A DNA stretch of 64,000 nt from Diploptera punctata. Its lineage: Eukaryota; Arthropoda; Insecta; Blattodea; Blaberidae. A program made the translations under genes and the position numbers. The notes under the pieces were generated by a model that was not told the origin of the DNA, did not search any database, and saw nothing but the letters and a program-made list of their open reading frames with translations. Positions 10,450 through 20,436 of this stretch are shown piece after piece (position 1 is the stretch's first letter; the number at the start of each line of letters is the position of its first letter). The stretch is taken from the NCBI GenBank assembly GCA_030220185.1, contig JASPKZ010002333.1:1240001-1304000 (forward strand), read 5' to 3'.

Positions 10450-10872
10450 TTACCACCAGCGTTGAGCTGCTATGCTTGCTTGGGAATCAGCTTATCCCGA
10501 TCTTCTTGGCATCAATGAAAGACAACAATGATTATTGTGATTTATCCGTAAAAGATAAACATATGCTGTTGCGAACTTTTGTGTAGAGGTTTTTGAGATA
10601 TTCAATTCTGTGTACATTAATTTGGTGTATTTGTTATAGTTTAGGCAACATAAGCCATTTAAGCGTCAAAATAGGGAGTTTATTTCACGTTTTTCGCTAC
10701 AAAGGGTGATTTTTAAGGGTGAAGGGGTTTTGTATTACAACTCCCTTATCGCCTATGTTCATCTAGGGAATCTCCTCAACATTTTGCAAAAAATATTCAT
10801 CAAAATCGGATCAACGGTATGGCCGCGCATAGAATACGAACAAACAAACATTCATTTTTATATATTAGATAT
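10450..10872 (+). repeat. Element X, copy 3
   Basis: Shares the internal and 3' blocks of the family: TTATCCCGATCTTCTTGGCA, GTGTACATTAATTTGGTGTA, CTACAAAGGGTGATTTTTAA, ATCAAAATCGGATCAACGG and the 3' end CATTCATTTTTATATATTAG. The 5' portion is diverged and shortened. Confidence 0.75.
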
Positions 10873-11079
10873 CTGAATAACAACAATTGAATTATTACGA
10901 ATATGTGTATATATCACTTGTGGAAAGCAACAGTTGAATTTAATATTGCCATTGAGTTCGTTCAAATGCGTTATTAATATGTTTTAAAGTGTTACTGATA
11001 AATGTGACTTGTCAATTTAGTAAAAACAATGTAAGTGACTGTATAATTTATAATTTACATACTAAATATTTTCGTGCAG

Positions 11080-11163
11080 ACCTTTCAACGAGAATAATGA
11101 CCTCATACAACAATTAAGGCCAACTCCAGATCTACCGGATCTAACAAAAAAAAATACAAGGCA
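11080..11163 (+). CDS. Candidate internal exon, plus strand (unnamed)
   Basis: An 84-bp segment lies between an acceptor-like TTTTCGTGCAG and a consensus donor GTAAGT. In the one frame that stays open it would encode a polar peptide containing NDLIQQLRPTPDLPDL, entering and leaving in phase 2. A segment this short could be open by chance, and its strand opposes the better-supported minus-strand exons. No protein family is recognised. Confidence 0.3.
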
Positions 11164-11254
11164 GTAAGTTGTTATACACTATAAGTCATATTTTTGTCAT
11201 ACAGCTATGGTAATTGCTCTGGCCACCGCATGCCACTGCCCTATATATTTTTAT

Positions 11255-11398
11255 TTTTCAGGTAATTTTTAATGTATGGTAAGTAGAATCACTGGCTAGA
11301 TGATTGTCTACCTCTGTAATTGACACATGTGGATGTGAGGCCAGCAGCCGGCTGGTAGGCCAAGGACCTTCTAGGCCTGTTACCCTTGGAGTTTAAGT
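11255..11398 (+). repeat. SINE family C, 3' portion
   Basis: The blocks CTGGCTAGATGATTGTCTAC, GAGGCCAGCAGCCGGCTGGT and CCAAGGACCTTCTAGGCCTG match the 3' half of the fuller copy at 36508-36842. The tRNA-like head is missing here. Confidence 0.75.
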
Positions 11399-11495
11399 AG
11401 AATCAAGAAAATTTGTATTTTTGTTATCTTTGTACCACCTTAATAGCCACATTCTTTTGGAATTTGCTAAAAATAATAATAGTAGTTTTACTTAC

Positions 11496-11662
11496 AGCTC
11501 CTTGTTCTTCAGCTTTAAATATTCCTTGAAGGCCACCCATTGAATCTTCAAAGTTGAGTGTTTCTTTCAAGTTTCTAATGTAGCTTGGCTCCCGAACCGG
11601 AGATGGAGACTCTGATTCAGGGGCCCTTTCATAGCTAGGATTCATCATTGTTACTCGTGGAC
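11496..11662 (-). CDS. Probable host-gene exon, Ser/Pro-rich (unnamed)
   Basis: On the minus strand a 167-bp open segment follows an acceptor (TTTTTAATAATGCAG) and ends at a consensus donor (GTAAGT). It enters in phase 1 and leaves in phase 0, giving 55 full codons. The peptide is polar and probably disordered, with SESPSPVREPSYIRNLKETL and then a mixed stretch NFEDSMGGLQGIFKAEEQ. The segment is richer in GC than its AT-rich flanks and matches no repeat in the window. Its entry phase fits the exit phase of the exon at 43752-44069. I do not recognise the protein. An intracellular scaffold or regulatory protein is possible but is not shown. Confidence 0.68.
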
Positions 11663-11699
11663 CTGCATTATTAAAAACAATATATTTCACTTACAAAGA

Positions 11700-12230
11700 A
11701 TGTTTAAAAATCATTGCCAGTGCTCAGTATATGATATCAGGACAATAAATTGGTAATTTTATGAGAGGAAACCTATACAAAAAAAAGTATGAGTTTTCTA
11801 TTATGGGATATGAAAACATTACAGCACTTTAGAGGCGGTTTTTAAGTTAAGTGTAGATAATGTTCCTAATTATGTCAGATAGTTTGCTTTTGAGACTTAT
11901 GGTCAGAAAGTCTCAAATTCAAATCTCCATACTGAACAATTTGTTGTTTTATTTTCCTCAATGATTTTCCTCGGTCATAAAGGTAAATATTGGATTGGAA
12001 TTTCATTGCCACTTATTTCACCAGTAATAATAATTTTCATAATTCATAGAATTTAATACTAATTACATTTACAGAAGACGACAAAAATATATATATTCAG
12101 GCTACTAGTATACATCCAAAGATCTTATAAATTATATGAAAAAGGTGTTCAAATAACTCAAGTAAAATTAAATTAAAATTAAAAGAAATAATTTGCTAAA
12201 AGTTAAAATTTTATTTTTGTAACTAAAATG
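11700..12230. other. AT-rich intronic-type DNA
   Basis: No coding signal. A weak tRNA-like remnant (GTCTCAAATTCAAATCTCC, near 11920) is the only notable element. Confidence 0.5.
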
Positions 12231-12235
12231 ACTAT

Positions 12236-12333
12236 AGGTGACTACCTACTTGCCTTCTTGCCTACCTACTTGCCTTCTTGCCTACCTACTTGCCTTCCTG
12301 CCTACCTACTTGCCTTCCTGCCTACCTACCCAC
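12236..12333. repeat. 20-bp minisatellite (CCTACCTACTTGCCTTCYTG)
   Basis: Four to five tandem units of ~20 bp with C/T variation in the last part. The plus-strand frame through it (Leu/Pro/Thr/Tyr-rich) is a by-product. Confidence 0.88.
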
Positions 12334-12589
12334 CTAACTCTTATTATGGACCTTATAGATTCATTGTTGCATTCATTAAGGCCCTTCTCTGGTCTTTCTT
12401 AAACCAACTGAATTCAGTTCATATCTCCAATATCCAGTTCCTTAAGATCCGTTCTCACACCTATGCTTAAGTTTTATTAATAGTTTCCGCCCCCCTCTAA
12501 AAGTTTCCAATACAATTTTTAAAAGCTTTTTTTTTTACTGTCACCCATTCAAGCTACATGACCTACCCATCCCAGCCACTTAGAAATAA

Positions 12590-12700
12590 TCATCATCATC
12601 CATGCAAGTATTATGCTGTGTGGCCTGTTACAGTCTCAAAGAGGAATTTTCCATCCAGCGCTTTTTTGGACGTCCCAGGTTGCAAGGGATAGTGAAGTGC
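12590..12700 (-). mobile_element. LINE family 2, 3'-end fragment
   Basis: Reads on the minus strand as the last ~100 bp of the LINE at 26270-28346: GGGACGTCCAAAAAAGCGCT, a TCCTCTTTGAGAC block, then the CATGGATGATGATGATTA tail. It is strongly 5'-truncated, with unrelated sequence upstream. Confidence 0.78.
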
Positions 12701-12947
12701 ATTTCATCAACTCTCCTATACAAATCTCATCCTCAACCTGCTCGTGGTGCAACCTGCTATTACAAATGAGGCTCTGAGGACCGAGTACCGGCGGTATAAT
12801 CACATCACCTTAATGTAGAGGAAATGCTACATTAATGAGAACCCCATAATAATATCCCTCTGAGCCAGCAACCCATTGGGCGAAAAAAAAATTAATTTGC
12901 TTTCAAGTCTTAGAAATAATAATCTTGACAATTTTAGGACAACAATA

Positions 12948-13017
12948 TAATTATTAATGAGTTAGATATTTTGACTCGCCTCATAGGTGAGTCAAAATAT
13001 CCAACTTATTAATAATT
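12948..13017. repeat. Perfect-looking hairpin
   Basis: AATTATTAATGAGTTAGATA and its inverted partner form ~29-bp arms. They meet in a TTTTGACTC / GAGTCAAAA core around a short GCCTCATAGGT loop. The arms differ at one or two positions. The hairpin directly precedes a SINE tail. Confidence 0.8.
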
Positions 13018-13145
13018 AAAAGAAACCTTTTTGTATTGTATTGTAAGTCTATGTTTTCCCTTTACAGAGATTTAGGCGCTCTCCCCCTGCAGGGAAGAAT
13101 TTGAACCATACTAATTTAGTTACACTTGTTTTCGTATAGATATGA
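13018..13145 (-). repeat. SINE family F, 3' end
   Basis: Inverted match to the 3' end of the copy at 55067-55495: (ATTGT)n tail, TATGTTTTCCCTTTACAGAG, CTCTCCCCCTGCAGGGAAG, then TACACTTGTTTTCGTATAGA. Confidence 0.72.
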
Positions 13146-15050
13146 CAAAGAAACCTCATAGTGTTATTTCCTACATATATTAAACAACAATATAAGTTAT
13201 GGAGTAAAGTGACTGCAATTAACTAAAATTAAAAAAAAATGGAAAAAGATTACATGATGCTTGAAACTTATTCAGTTTATTAGCATTCAAATACAATGAG
13301 GAAGTAGTGCATTACTAGTCGAGGACATGTTTGAGTCCGAGCTCTAGCTAGGGGTTGCAAATAAGTTCGAAACTATTATTGTACTTACTTCCGAAATTGT
13401 GTATATTATTTTGTTCACTCCTACATTAATAATTATGTTTAATTTTTATATTTTGTGTGAATTTATATCTTGGCTTGAAGAGTTCAATTGTTTGATAGCA
13501 AGGGAATGTTGATAAAGCAACTGCAATTGTTTATTGTTGTTTGAATTACTGGCAGACATTTTGTATTACAGTTTCAGACTGCATATTAATTACAGATATG
13601 ATTAATTGTGATGTCTAGGAAGCAGCGAATGCTGCGGTTCATTTTCTATTACCACTATAAATTTGAATTATCAAAGTGAGAAATAAGTGTGATACAATAA
13701 TATTGTATTACTCGATAAAAATTTAAGTAGGTAACATTTTTTACATTATTAATTAAGTCAATTACTTTTCTTCCCTAGGGAAGTAAGTTGAGCAATTACA
13801 TGCCATTGTCAAAGGATACCAAGACCTCTCTGGTAAATTCAAATTACTTCCCTAAAAATAGAATGGTAATTAGGCCATTAATAGTATAGGAGTGAACAAA
13901 AAATCATAAGACACTGAACGTTATTTGGATTCTTTTTAAATTTTCACTGTTATGTAGATTTGTTTCTTTTTAGTTAACAATTTCGTGTGACATTAATTTT
14001 AAATGGAATACTATCAACTACACCAGGCTTAATTGAGTGGTAAATTATATGTACTTAGCAGGGCTCCAACTTAAATAAATAACAATGAATATTGCATTAA
14101 TTTTAATGCCTTAGCTTTGTAGAAATTGATGAGGGAGTTCTTCAATTTATGTTTAGTGATGTCTAAGACGAAAATTACCTTAGTTCTTCATAACTTATTT
14201 GACAGTATACTGTGGAACTATGTCTGCTACTGAACTGTTGAATTTTTGTTTCACAATGTTGTTATTGATTCATAGTAATCCATAAGAGCATGAATTCTGA
14301 CATTAATAATTAACTATCTTATCGTAGTCCCATCTTCATTTCATGTACCGGTAGTCTATATGTTGCATGCAAGCTATTTTATTAATTATTAATTACTTCT
14401 TCTTCTTCTTCCTTTCCAGGATTAGGTCAATGCGACCTGTTCCAGTCACAATTATTATTCCAGTAAACATGTTTGTGAGTTATAACAGAAGCCTTTACAA
14501 AATTTAATTTTACTCCTCATGTCCACCATATTACCTCAGATGGTAGAAGGTCTGACTTTTGACTAATAAGTCTGGATTTTATTCTTGGCACAGTTGGAAA
14601 TTTTATTAGTATAATTTTATATCTTGGGTTTAGTAGGAGCGGTGGTATATGATTTTTTTTATTTCTATATTGTGCACCAGATGCAGTTATATGTTAAGAA
14701 GGCATATGGAAATATTCATTACCCATAACTGATAGTCTTTATTAGTAGCTGGGAAGACATTTATTATGTTTTTAGTTCAGTATTATTTGAAAGTGCATAT
14801 GAAATAATACTGTTCCTGAACTAATTTCTTATAGATTTGAAGAAAAATTTGAAATTTGAAATGGAGTTTCTGAAGATGAAAATTCTACTTCTTAAAAATA
14901 TTTTAAATAATAAGTAAAATTGTCATATGAGTATCTAAGCATTTTTTTTTGGAACTAGAACCAATATTAGACTATATTCATTGCTCTTATTATAACTGGC
15001 ACCAGGATGTCCAACAGATATGCAGAACACATATCTGTAGAAAGATCTTG
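13146..15050. other. AT-rich intronic-type DNA
   Basis: About 1.9 kb with no credible coding frame. Two faint tRNA-like traces occur (near 13310-13360 and 14530-14600), along with a TTCTTC run at 14397-14412. Confidence 0.5.
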
Positions 15051-15056
15051 ACATAC

Positions 15057-15620
15057 TTACTTACTTACTTACTTACTTACTCAGTGGCACTATCGAACCC
15101 GTAGGTTCATGGCCGCGCGGACATAAGCTCTCCATACATCCCTATCCTGAGCTAATGCTTTCCAATCATTCCCTGTATAATCAGCTTCCCTAAAATCATA
15201 GTTAATGTTGTTCTCCCACCTCATTCTTGGTCTACCAACTGGGCGTTTTCCCTCTGGCTTTCCTACAAGAAGCTTTCATACACGTCTTTCATTCCCCATA
15301 CGTGCAACATGTCCTGCCCATCGCAGTCTACGAGACTTAACTGTTCTTATTATATCTGGCTTCCTATAAAGACCATGTAGTTCATTGTTATGTAGTCTTC
15401 TCCATTCACATGTCTGTTCATCTCTCTTTGGTCCAAAAATTTTCCTAAGAACTTTATTCTCAAAAACTCGTAATCTCATTTCCTCCCTTAAAGTAAGAGT
15501 CCATGTATCGCACCCATATAATATAACTGGTAGAATAATAGTTTTATATATTTTCAGTTTAACGTTTTTTGAAAGGAGTTGGGACATCAAAAGCCTCTGC
15601 AATGCATAATAGCACGCATT
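15057..15620 (-). mobile_element. RTE-type LINE, 5'-truncated copy
   Basis: Very similar to the last ~570 bp of the complete RTE, including the (TTAC)n tail at 15057-15082 and the C-terminal frame. A 108-codon minus frame (15276-15602) carries KNVKLKIYKTIILPVILYGC. The short repeat TTGACAT on both sides (near 15049 and 15620) is a possible target duplication. Confidence 0.92.
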
Positions 15621-15685
15621 TTGACATGTAAACCTTTATTCAATAAATCACTAGGATGGCTAATCTAAATCTGGTCATTTAATTA

Positions 15686-15786
15686 CTTACTTACTCACTG
15701 GCACTATCGAACCCGTAGGTTCATGGCCGCACGGACATAAGCTCTCCATACATCCCTATCCTGAGCTAATGCTTTCCAATCATTCC
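15686..15786 (-). mobile_element. 101-bp RTE LINE stub with target duplication
   Basis: Only the last 101 bp of the RTE element were inserted: the tail, then the segment with GAACCCGTAGGTTCATGGCC and TCCATACATCCCTATCCTGA. It is bordered by the 15-bp direct repeat CTGGTCATTTAATTA (15671-15685 and 15787-15801), which shows a separate insertion with extreme 5' truncation. Confidence 0.93.
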
Positions 15787-15852
15787 CTGGTCATTTAATT
15801 ACAATATATTTTTTTAATATTATTAATACCATAGTAATTTGTTATTTTAGTC

Positions 15853-16080
15853 GAACCCAGTGGACTAGTGACTTCATGCTCATCTCTGGTTCTGAGGTTT
15901 GCAGGTTCAAACCTGGCTGTGATCTGTGAACTTTTTGGGGGATAAAGATCACGAGTATGATTTTGTTCGGAAGGAAAGTAAAGCCATGTTTTCCATGTCA
16001 AAAATTTATGGCACGTAAAATACCGTCATACCTGAAATATGAGAACTCTGGGCAAAAAATGTATTTGCACTTTTATGCCA
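15853..16080 (+). repeat. SINE family F copy
   Basis: tRNA-like head CCCAGTGGACTAGTGACTTC with B box GGTTCAAACCTGG at ~15905. The body has GGAAGGAAAGTAAAGCCATG, AAAAATTTATGGCACGTAAA and GAACTCTGGGCAAAA, colinear with the copies at 4712, 25880 and 55067. Confidence 0.75.
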
Positions 16081-16394
16081 AGATTTTAATTGTAACATAA
16101 AAAGTGTAATTTAATAAAAATACTAGCTATTAATATTTTAACCCTCTTGCACAAAGTATATCGAGCAATACTGACAATGAATTCATGTTGTTTCCCCATT
16201 TAACATCTATAAATTAAGTATGAAAGCAATTCCATGTTGGATCAATAACTTTTTGACCTCACTGTTTCTGATTTTGATTACGTTTAGTACGATGGACACA
16301 TATAAGTAATTTTGTCAATTTTCAGATTTTTATTTTGAAAATTGGCATGTAAAAACAATAAAATATTTATAAAATATGACAAACACATACTTAC
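16081..16394. other. AT-rich intronic-type DNA
   Basis: Nothing recognised. Confidence 0.5.
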
Positions 16395-16454
16395 AAATGG
16401 CTGCGACTTTTCCCTTCATTATAGTAGAATGAAAATTCAAACACAATTGATAAG
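16395..16454 (-). CDS. Weak candidate exon or alternative first exon
   Basis: On the minus strand a 60-bp segment runs from the acceptor-like CTCTGCTTCTTAG to a perfect GTAAGT donor. One open frame contains an ATG followed by KGKVAAI and exits in phase 1, the phase the exon at 11496-11662 needs. It may be an internal exon, an alternative first exon or chance. No family is recognised. Confidence 0.22.
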
Positions 16455-16619
16455 CTAAGAAGCAGAGTTTTTTTTATTGATACCAAAGCAATTTACAGTC
16501 TCAATGCCATTCACTGTGACCTTGAATATCTCAAAACATGCCATGTGAGAAAATTATAAAAAAAATTGTTGCCACAACATCATTTTACCCATGCACCAAA
16601 ACTATTAGACTGGCACTGA

Positions 16620-17073
16620 AACGCCAGGGCAGAGGAAGATTAATGCGAGTGTAATTATATATCCATCGGTTAAGGCATGAACATACATGAACAGTAAAAT
16701 ACACTGAAATGGCAAGGCAGTACTCTATTAACAGGAGTGTATGTCCTACAGATAAGACACTGACATATATATACAGTAGTATATGCCAAAAAGTTTAGGC
16801 AAATGCAAGATTAACGAGAGTATATGTCCTGCAGTTAAGGCATGGACATACACAGAGTAATATACACCAAAGTGGTAAGGCATTGCAAGATTAATGGGAG
16901 TATATGTCTTGCAGATAAGGCATAGACGTACACATACAGTATACGCCGAAATGCCGAAATGGCAAGGCACTGCAAGATTAATGGGCGTATATGTCCGATA
17001 ATCTACACCAAAATGGAAGGCAATGCAGGGTTAATGGGAGCATGTATCCTGCAGAAAGACAGACATACACATG

Positions 17074-17076
<3 letters not shown>
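16620..17076. repeat. ~78-bp degenerate tandem array
   Basis: About six diverged units, each with GCAAGATTAATGGGAGTATA, TGTCCTGCAGATAAGGCATG and a GACATACACATACAGTATA-type block. Further related units occur at 18586-18720. The array is therefore split by the SINE and the pogo-like element between. Confidence 0.88.

Positions 17077-17121
<45 letters not shown>
17077..17121. repeat. (TA)n(TG)n microsatellite
   Basis: A TA run of about 29 bp passes into about nine TG units, abutting the 5' end of a SINE. Confidence 0.9.
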
Positions 17122-17123
<2 letters not shown>

Positions 17124-17409
17124 CCACTGCTCGTTTCGAGGTAGCGTGCTGCCTTGTCACACAGCGGGGCCCGTGTTCGATCCCTGGTCGGGGCAGTTTT
17201 TCTGGGTGAGGTTTTTATCGGGTTTTTTTCCTCACTTGTAAGACAAATGTCAGGAAAACTTTAAGGCCCTAACGGTCCCCGAAATCATATTGCCATCATC
17301 ATCTTCCTTATCATTATAATCATCATCATCCTTCACCGGTGTGGAAAGCAACGGGAAGCTACCACATCTACAATTCCCTAGTAAAACTGCAAGCATAGCA
17401 TGAAAATGC

Positions 17410-17411
<2 letters not shown>
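17122..17411 (+). repeat. tRNA-derived SINE family A, 3'-truncated
   Basis: The tRNA-like head has an A-box-like GGTAGCGTGCTGCC and B box GTTCGATCCCTGG. The body holds GACAAATGTCAGGAAAACTT, AACGGTCCCCGAAATCAT, a CATCATC-rich stretch, CCTTCACCGGTGTGGAAAGC and GCATAGCATGAAAATGCT. It ends in a TA tract before the usual 3' tail. Confidence 0.9.
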
Positions 17412-17464
<53 letters not shown>

Positions 17465-17466
<2 letters not shown>

Positions 17467-18585
17467 GTAAAACTTGCTCAAAGTGGTATCGCATGGAACC
17501 ATTTTTCTTCCGCATTATAAGAAAAATATAACTTATTAATTTTAGATTATAGAATACGTATATGTCTTTTTACGAACCTTGGATTAATTTTAATTCCGCT
17601 GCCTTTCAAAAGTGAAGTATAGTATGTACGAACGAATTCGACGGTAACGCGCGAAAAACAGTCCCATTTCGTCAGCATTATAAATGTCTCTTAGGTGCGT
17701 ATCCTGAAATTAAAGTAGGCCTATGCAGTTTCGGTTTCCGCTCACTAACTACTTTCATCCTCATCCTTTGATTCCCCGCAAATTTCAATCCACACTACAT
17801 TGTGTCGTCTTTTAGAACTGTCCACAACCAATCTGAAGATGCCTTGAAATCTAGTGATATAGCAACAGCTAGAACTTGACTTTGGAGCATCGGTCCGGAA
17901 ATTTTGAGATTTTTTTATTGTGGACTTGTAAAACACTCCCACACCTCGTTGATTTTTTTCTTCATTTGACCATTTCCTTGCATCCATTCATTCATTATTT
18001 TTTCTTTGTATTTTAAAATCTCATAAACTTAAGTCTTTTCCACATTTACATTTAGTCATTATTTCGCGTACTGAGAGTTTGTTTTTGTTTATCTTTAATC
18101 ACTTTCACTTTTTAGTTTAATAACAATGATACATACCTTTTACCATCTTTATTCCGTAAATTCAGAACGCTACCCGTCAATAATCGGCCTCAGAACATAA
18201 ACTAATTTAAGATTTTACAGTGCAATTGTTATTTGTAAGACAGGTATCTATTATGCATTACGGGTGTGCACTGAGGCTGAAATAAAATTTCAAGTACAGG
18301 TAGAATCTGTAATTCACCCGGCGGCAGGAGTCATTCCTATTGTTTTCTTTTCCTAACGGGAATTCAATGAAGTGGAAACTAATTTATGTTTCTGTCTTTC
18401 CGCTTTATACAATTATTTTTTCATAAATTGTGTAGAAATATCCTTCCGTTTCCGCGTTGAACAGTTTCCGTTTAATGCAAAATAAATACACGTAAAATTA
18501 GTATTATTTCGTCGGGACCAATAAATGTGTTCACATTAGACAGATTTCCGCATTATACGCGTTCCGGATTAAACAAGTTTTACTG
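17465..18585. mobile_element. pogo/Tigger-like DNA transposon remnant
   Basis: The ends are inverted copies of CAGTAAAACTTG (17465 onward, and its complement ending at 18585). TA follows the right end, and the left flank is a TA/CA microsatellite. The terminal motif and TA target resemble pogo/Tigger elements. Reverse-strand frame 17745-17987 (80 codons, including EICGESKDEDES) may be a decayed transposase piece, but I cannot identify a domain. The element inserted into the ~78-bp tandem array. Confidence 0.65.
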
Positions 18586-18725
18586 TATATGCCAAAATGG
18601 CAGACAGTGTAAGATTAACAGGAGTATATGTTCTACAGATAAAGTACAGACATACACATACACTAATATATTGTTTTCCAGATGAATAATAGGCACAAAC
18701 ATACAGATACAGTGGTATACTGTTT
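18586..18725. repeat. Continuation of the ~78-bp array
   Basis: TATATGCCAAAATGGCAGAC, then AGATTAACAGGAGTATATGT and CAGACATACACATACACT, match the units at 16620-17076. A shorter GTTTTCCAGATG.ATAAT repeat follows (two copies). Confidence 0.8.
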
Positions 18726-18871
18726 TCCAGATGCATAATATGATAATTTCACAATATATGTTACAGGTTATACTAACAGTTTTAATTGTACTACAGTTTA
18801 TAGTACTGCTGCCACAATGTTCCATTTTTAGAATTACAAGAATTTTGTGGGTATATGAATGACAGTATTAT

Positions 18872-19352
18872 AATGGTATTGTGAAAAGAAAAATTAATGT
18901 CTGAATCAGGAATCGAACCGTGAACCTCTAGTTCTCCAGACTAGTGTGCAGCCCACAACAACATTCGAGACTTGGCACAAACATTAACAATTCTTTCCAC
19001 AATTACAAATCTATAATTCTCGTTTCGTCCGTTGCCAGGTAGGTGACACCACCATGTGTTAAAATAACAGTATTGGAAAATATTAAATAACATCATTTAC
19101 TGCTTATAAAAGTGGTGGTGTAAAATTCTCAAAATTAGATACTTCTAAACTAAACGAAGCCGGCCGTTGGCGATGGTGTCAGCTACCTGGCAACGGACGA
19201 AACGAGAATTATAGATTTGTATATGTGGAAAGAATTGTTAATGTTTGTGCCAGTCTGGAATGGTGTAGTGGACTGCACACTAGTCTGGAGAACTAGAGGT
19301 CCACGATTCGATTCCTGGTTCAGATATTAATTTTTCTTTTCACAATATCATT
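18872..19352. mobile_element. Foldback element with tRNA-like arms
   Basis: A large imperfect palindrome has arms of ~180 bp (18872-19053 and 19172-19352) and a ~118-bp spacer. Each arm contains, in inverted orientation, a tRNA-like piece (GAACTAGAGGTCCACG plus GATTCGATTCCTGG), AATTGTTAATGTTTGTGCCA and CCTGGCAACGGACGAAACGA. The outer ends read AATGGTATTGTGAAAAG and the reverse. It has no coding capacity. It may be a pair of SINE-like copies in inverted orientation or a true foldback transposon. Confidence 0.8.
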
Positions 19353-19467
19353 CCATCCATCCATAGTAATTCTGCCAGAAGGCAGGTCCTTCACTGCAAT
19401 CATAGCATTTCCATGCTATGCTTGTAGCTTTACTAGGGAATTGTAGGTGTGGTAGCTTCCCGTTGCT
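19353..19467 (-). repeat. SINE family A, 115-bp 3' fragment with target duplication
   Basis: The 3' end of SINE A (CCATCCATCCATAGTAATTC ... GGTGTGGTAGCTTCCCGTTG) is flanked by 11-bp repeats ACAATATCATT at 19342-19352 and 19468-19478. This shows insertion of a 5'-truncated SINE into the duplicated foldback unit. Confidence 0.92.
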
Positions 19468-19478
19468 ACAATATCATT

Positions 19479-19880
19479 ATAATATTATAATATGATCCAT
19501 TATTGGAATTGTGTTAAAATAACAGTATTAGAAAATGTTAAATAACATCGTTTACTGCTTATAAAAGTGGTGGTGTAAAATTATCAAATATAGATACTTC
19601 CAAACGAAGCCGGCCGTTGGCGATGGTGGTGTCACCTACCTGGCAACGGACGAAACGAGAATTATAGACTTGTATATGTAGAAAGAATTGTTAATGTTTG
19701 TGCCAAGTCTCGAATGGTGTAGTGGGCTGCACACTAGTCTGAAGAACTAGAGGTCCACGGTTCGATTCCTGGTTCAGACATTAATTTTTCTTTTCACAAT
19801 ATCATTATAATATTATAATATGATCCATTATTGGAACTGTGTTAAAATAACAGTATTGGAAAATGTTAAATATGAACGAC
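19479..19880 (+). repeat. Direct duplication of the foldback's spacer and right arm
   Basis: From GTGTTAAAATAACAGTATT (~19511) to the TTTTCTTTTCACAATATCAT block (~19805), the sequence repeats 19054-19352 with few differences. A third start (ATAATATGATCCATTATTGG, then GTGTTAAAATAACAGTATTG) follows at ~19818-19870. The unit is therefore partly tandem. Confidence 0.85.
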
Positions 19881-20434
19881 AGTGTTAGTCATGGGGCATA
19901 AAACTTACTTTAACTTCTTCTGTAAGAATGTTAATATCCAAAACACATCTTATGTATCACTGATCATCGCACCCAACAATAACATAACCATGAATAGCCT
20001 ATCTTTCATATCCAGTTATATTGGATTCAGCAACACCGACTCAACCTTGTGTTCACGTAAGTTTGATTGGATACATCATAAGTTGTACAGCTTACAGGTA
20101 TTATGCAACTAAAGTTTTTGAATACAGGAATTGGTAGAGCACTGCTATATCATTTCTCAAGGAACTCTTTGTAATTATCTTAGTCCTTGTTCATGGTGCA
20201 CTTTAAATGCAAGATGGAGTGTTTCTGGAAACCCAATCTTACAGTTCTCATGGTGTCATAATTTGGTCATTGTATGAACATTGATATCTGAAACATACAG
20301 TTAATTTCCTAATGGTGTCACCATACCATCACATGACCCTTTTTGGTGTGTGATGGCAAGGTGTTGCCACTCAGGTGTGATACTAAAATCAATGTCATGA
20401 TAGTACAAATTGATAAAATTCTTCCATTTTCTTA
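19881..20434. other. Unclassified DNA
   Basis: A 76-codon plus frame (19882-20112) is open but resembles no known family; an internal GTAAGT near 20056 has no convincing acceptor partner. Nothing else seen. Confidence 0.4.
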
Positions 20435-20436
20435 TA

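Noticed and set aside
19882..20112. A plus-strand exon ending at GTAAGT near 20056
   Set aside because: No convincing acceptor, no family similarity, and weak composition.
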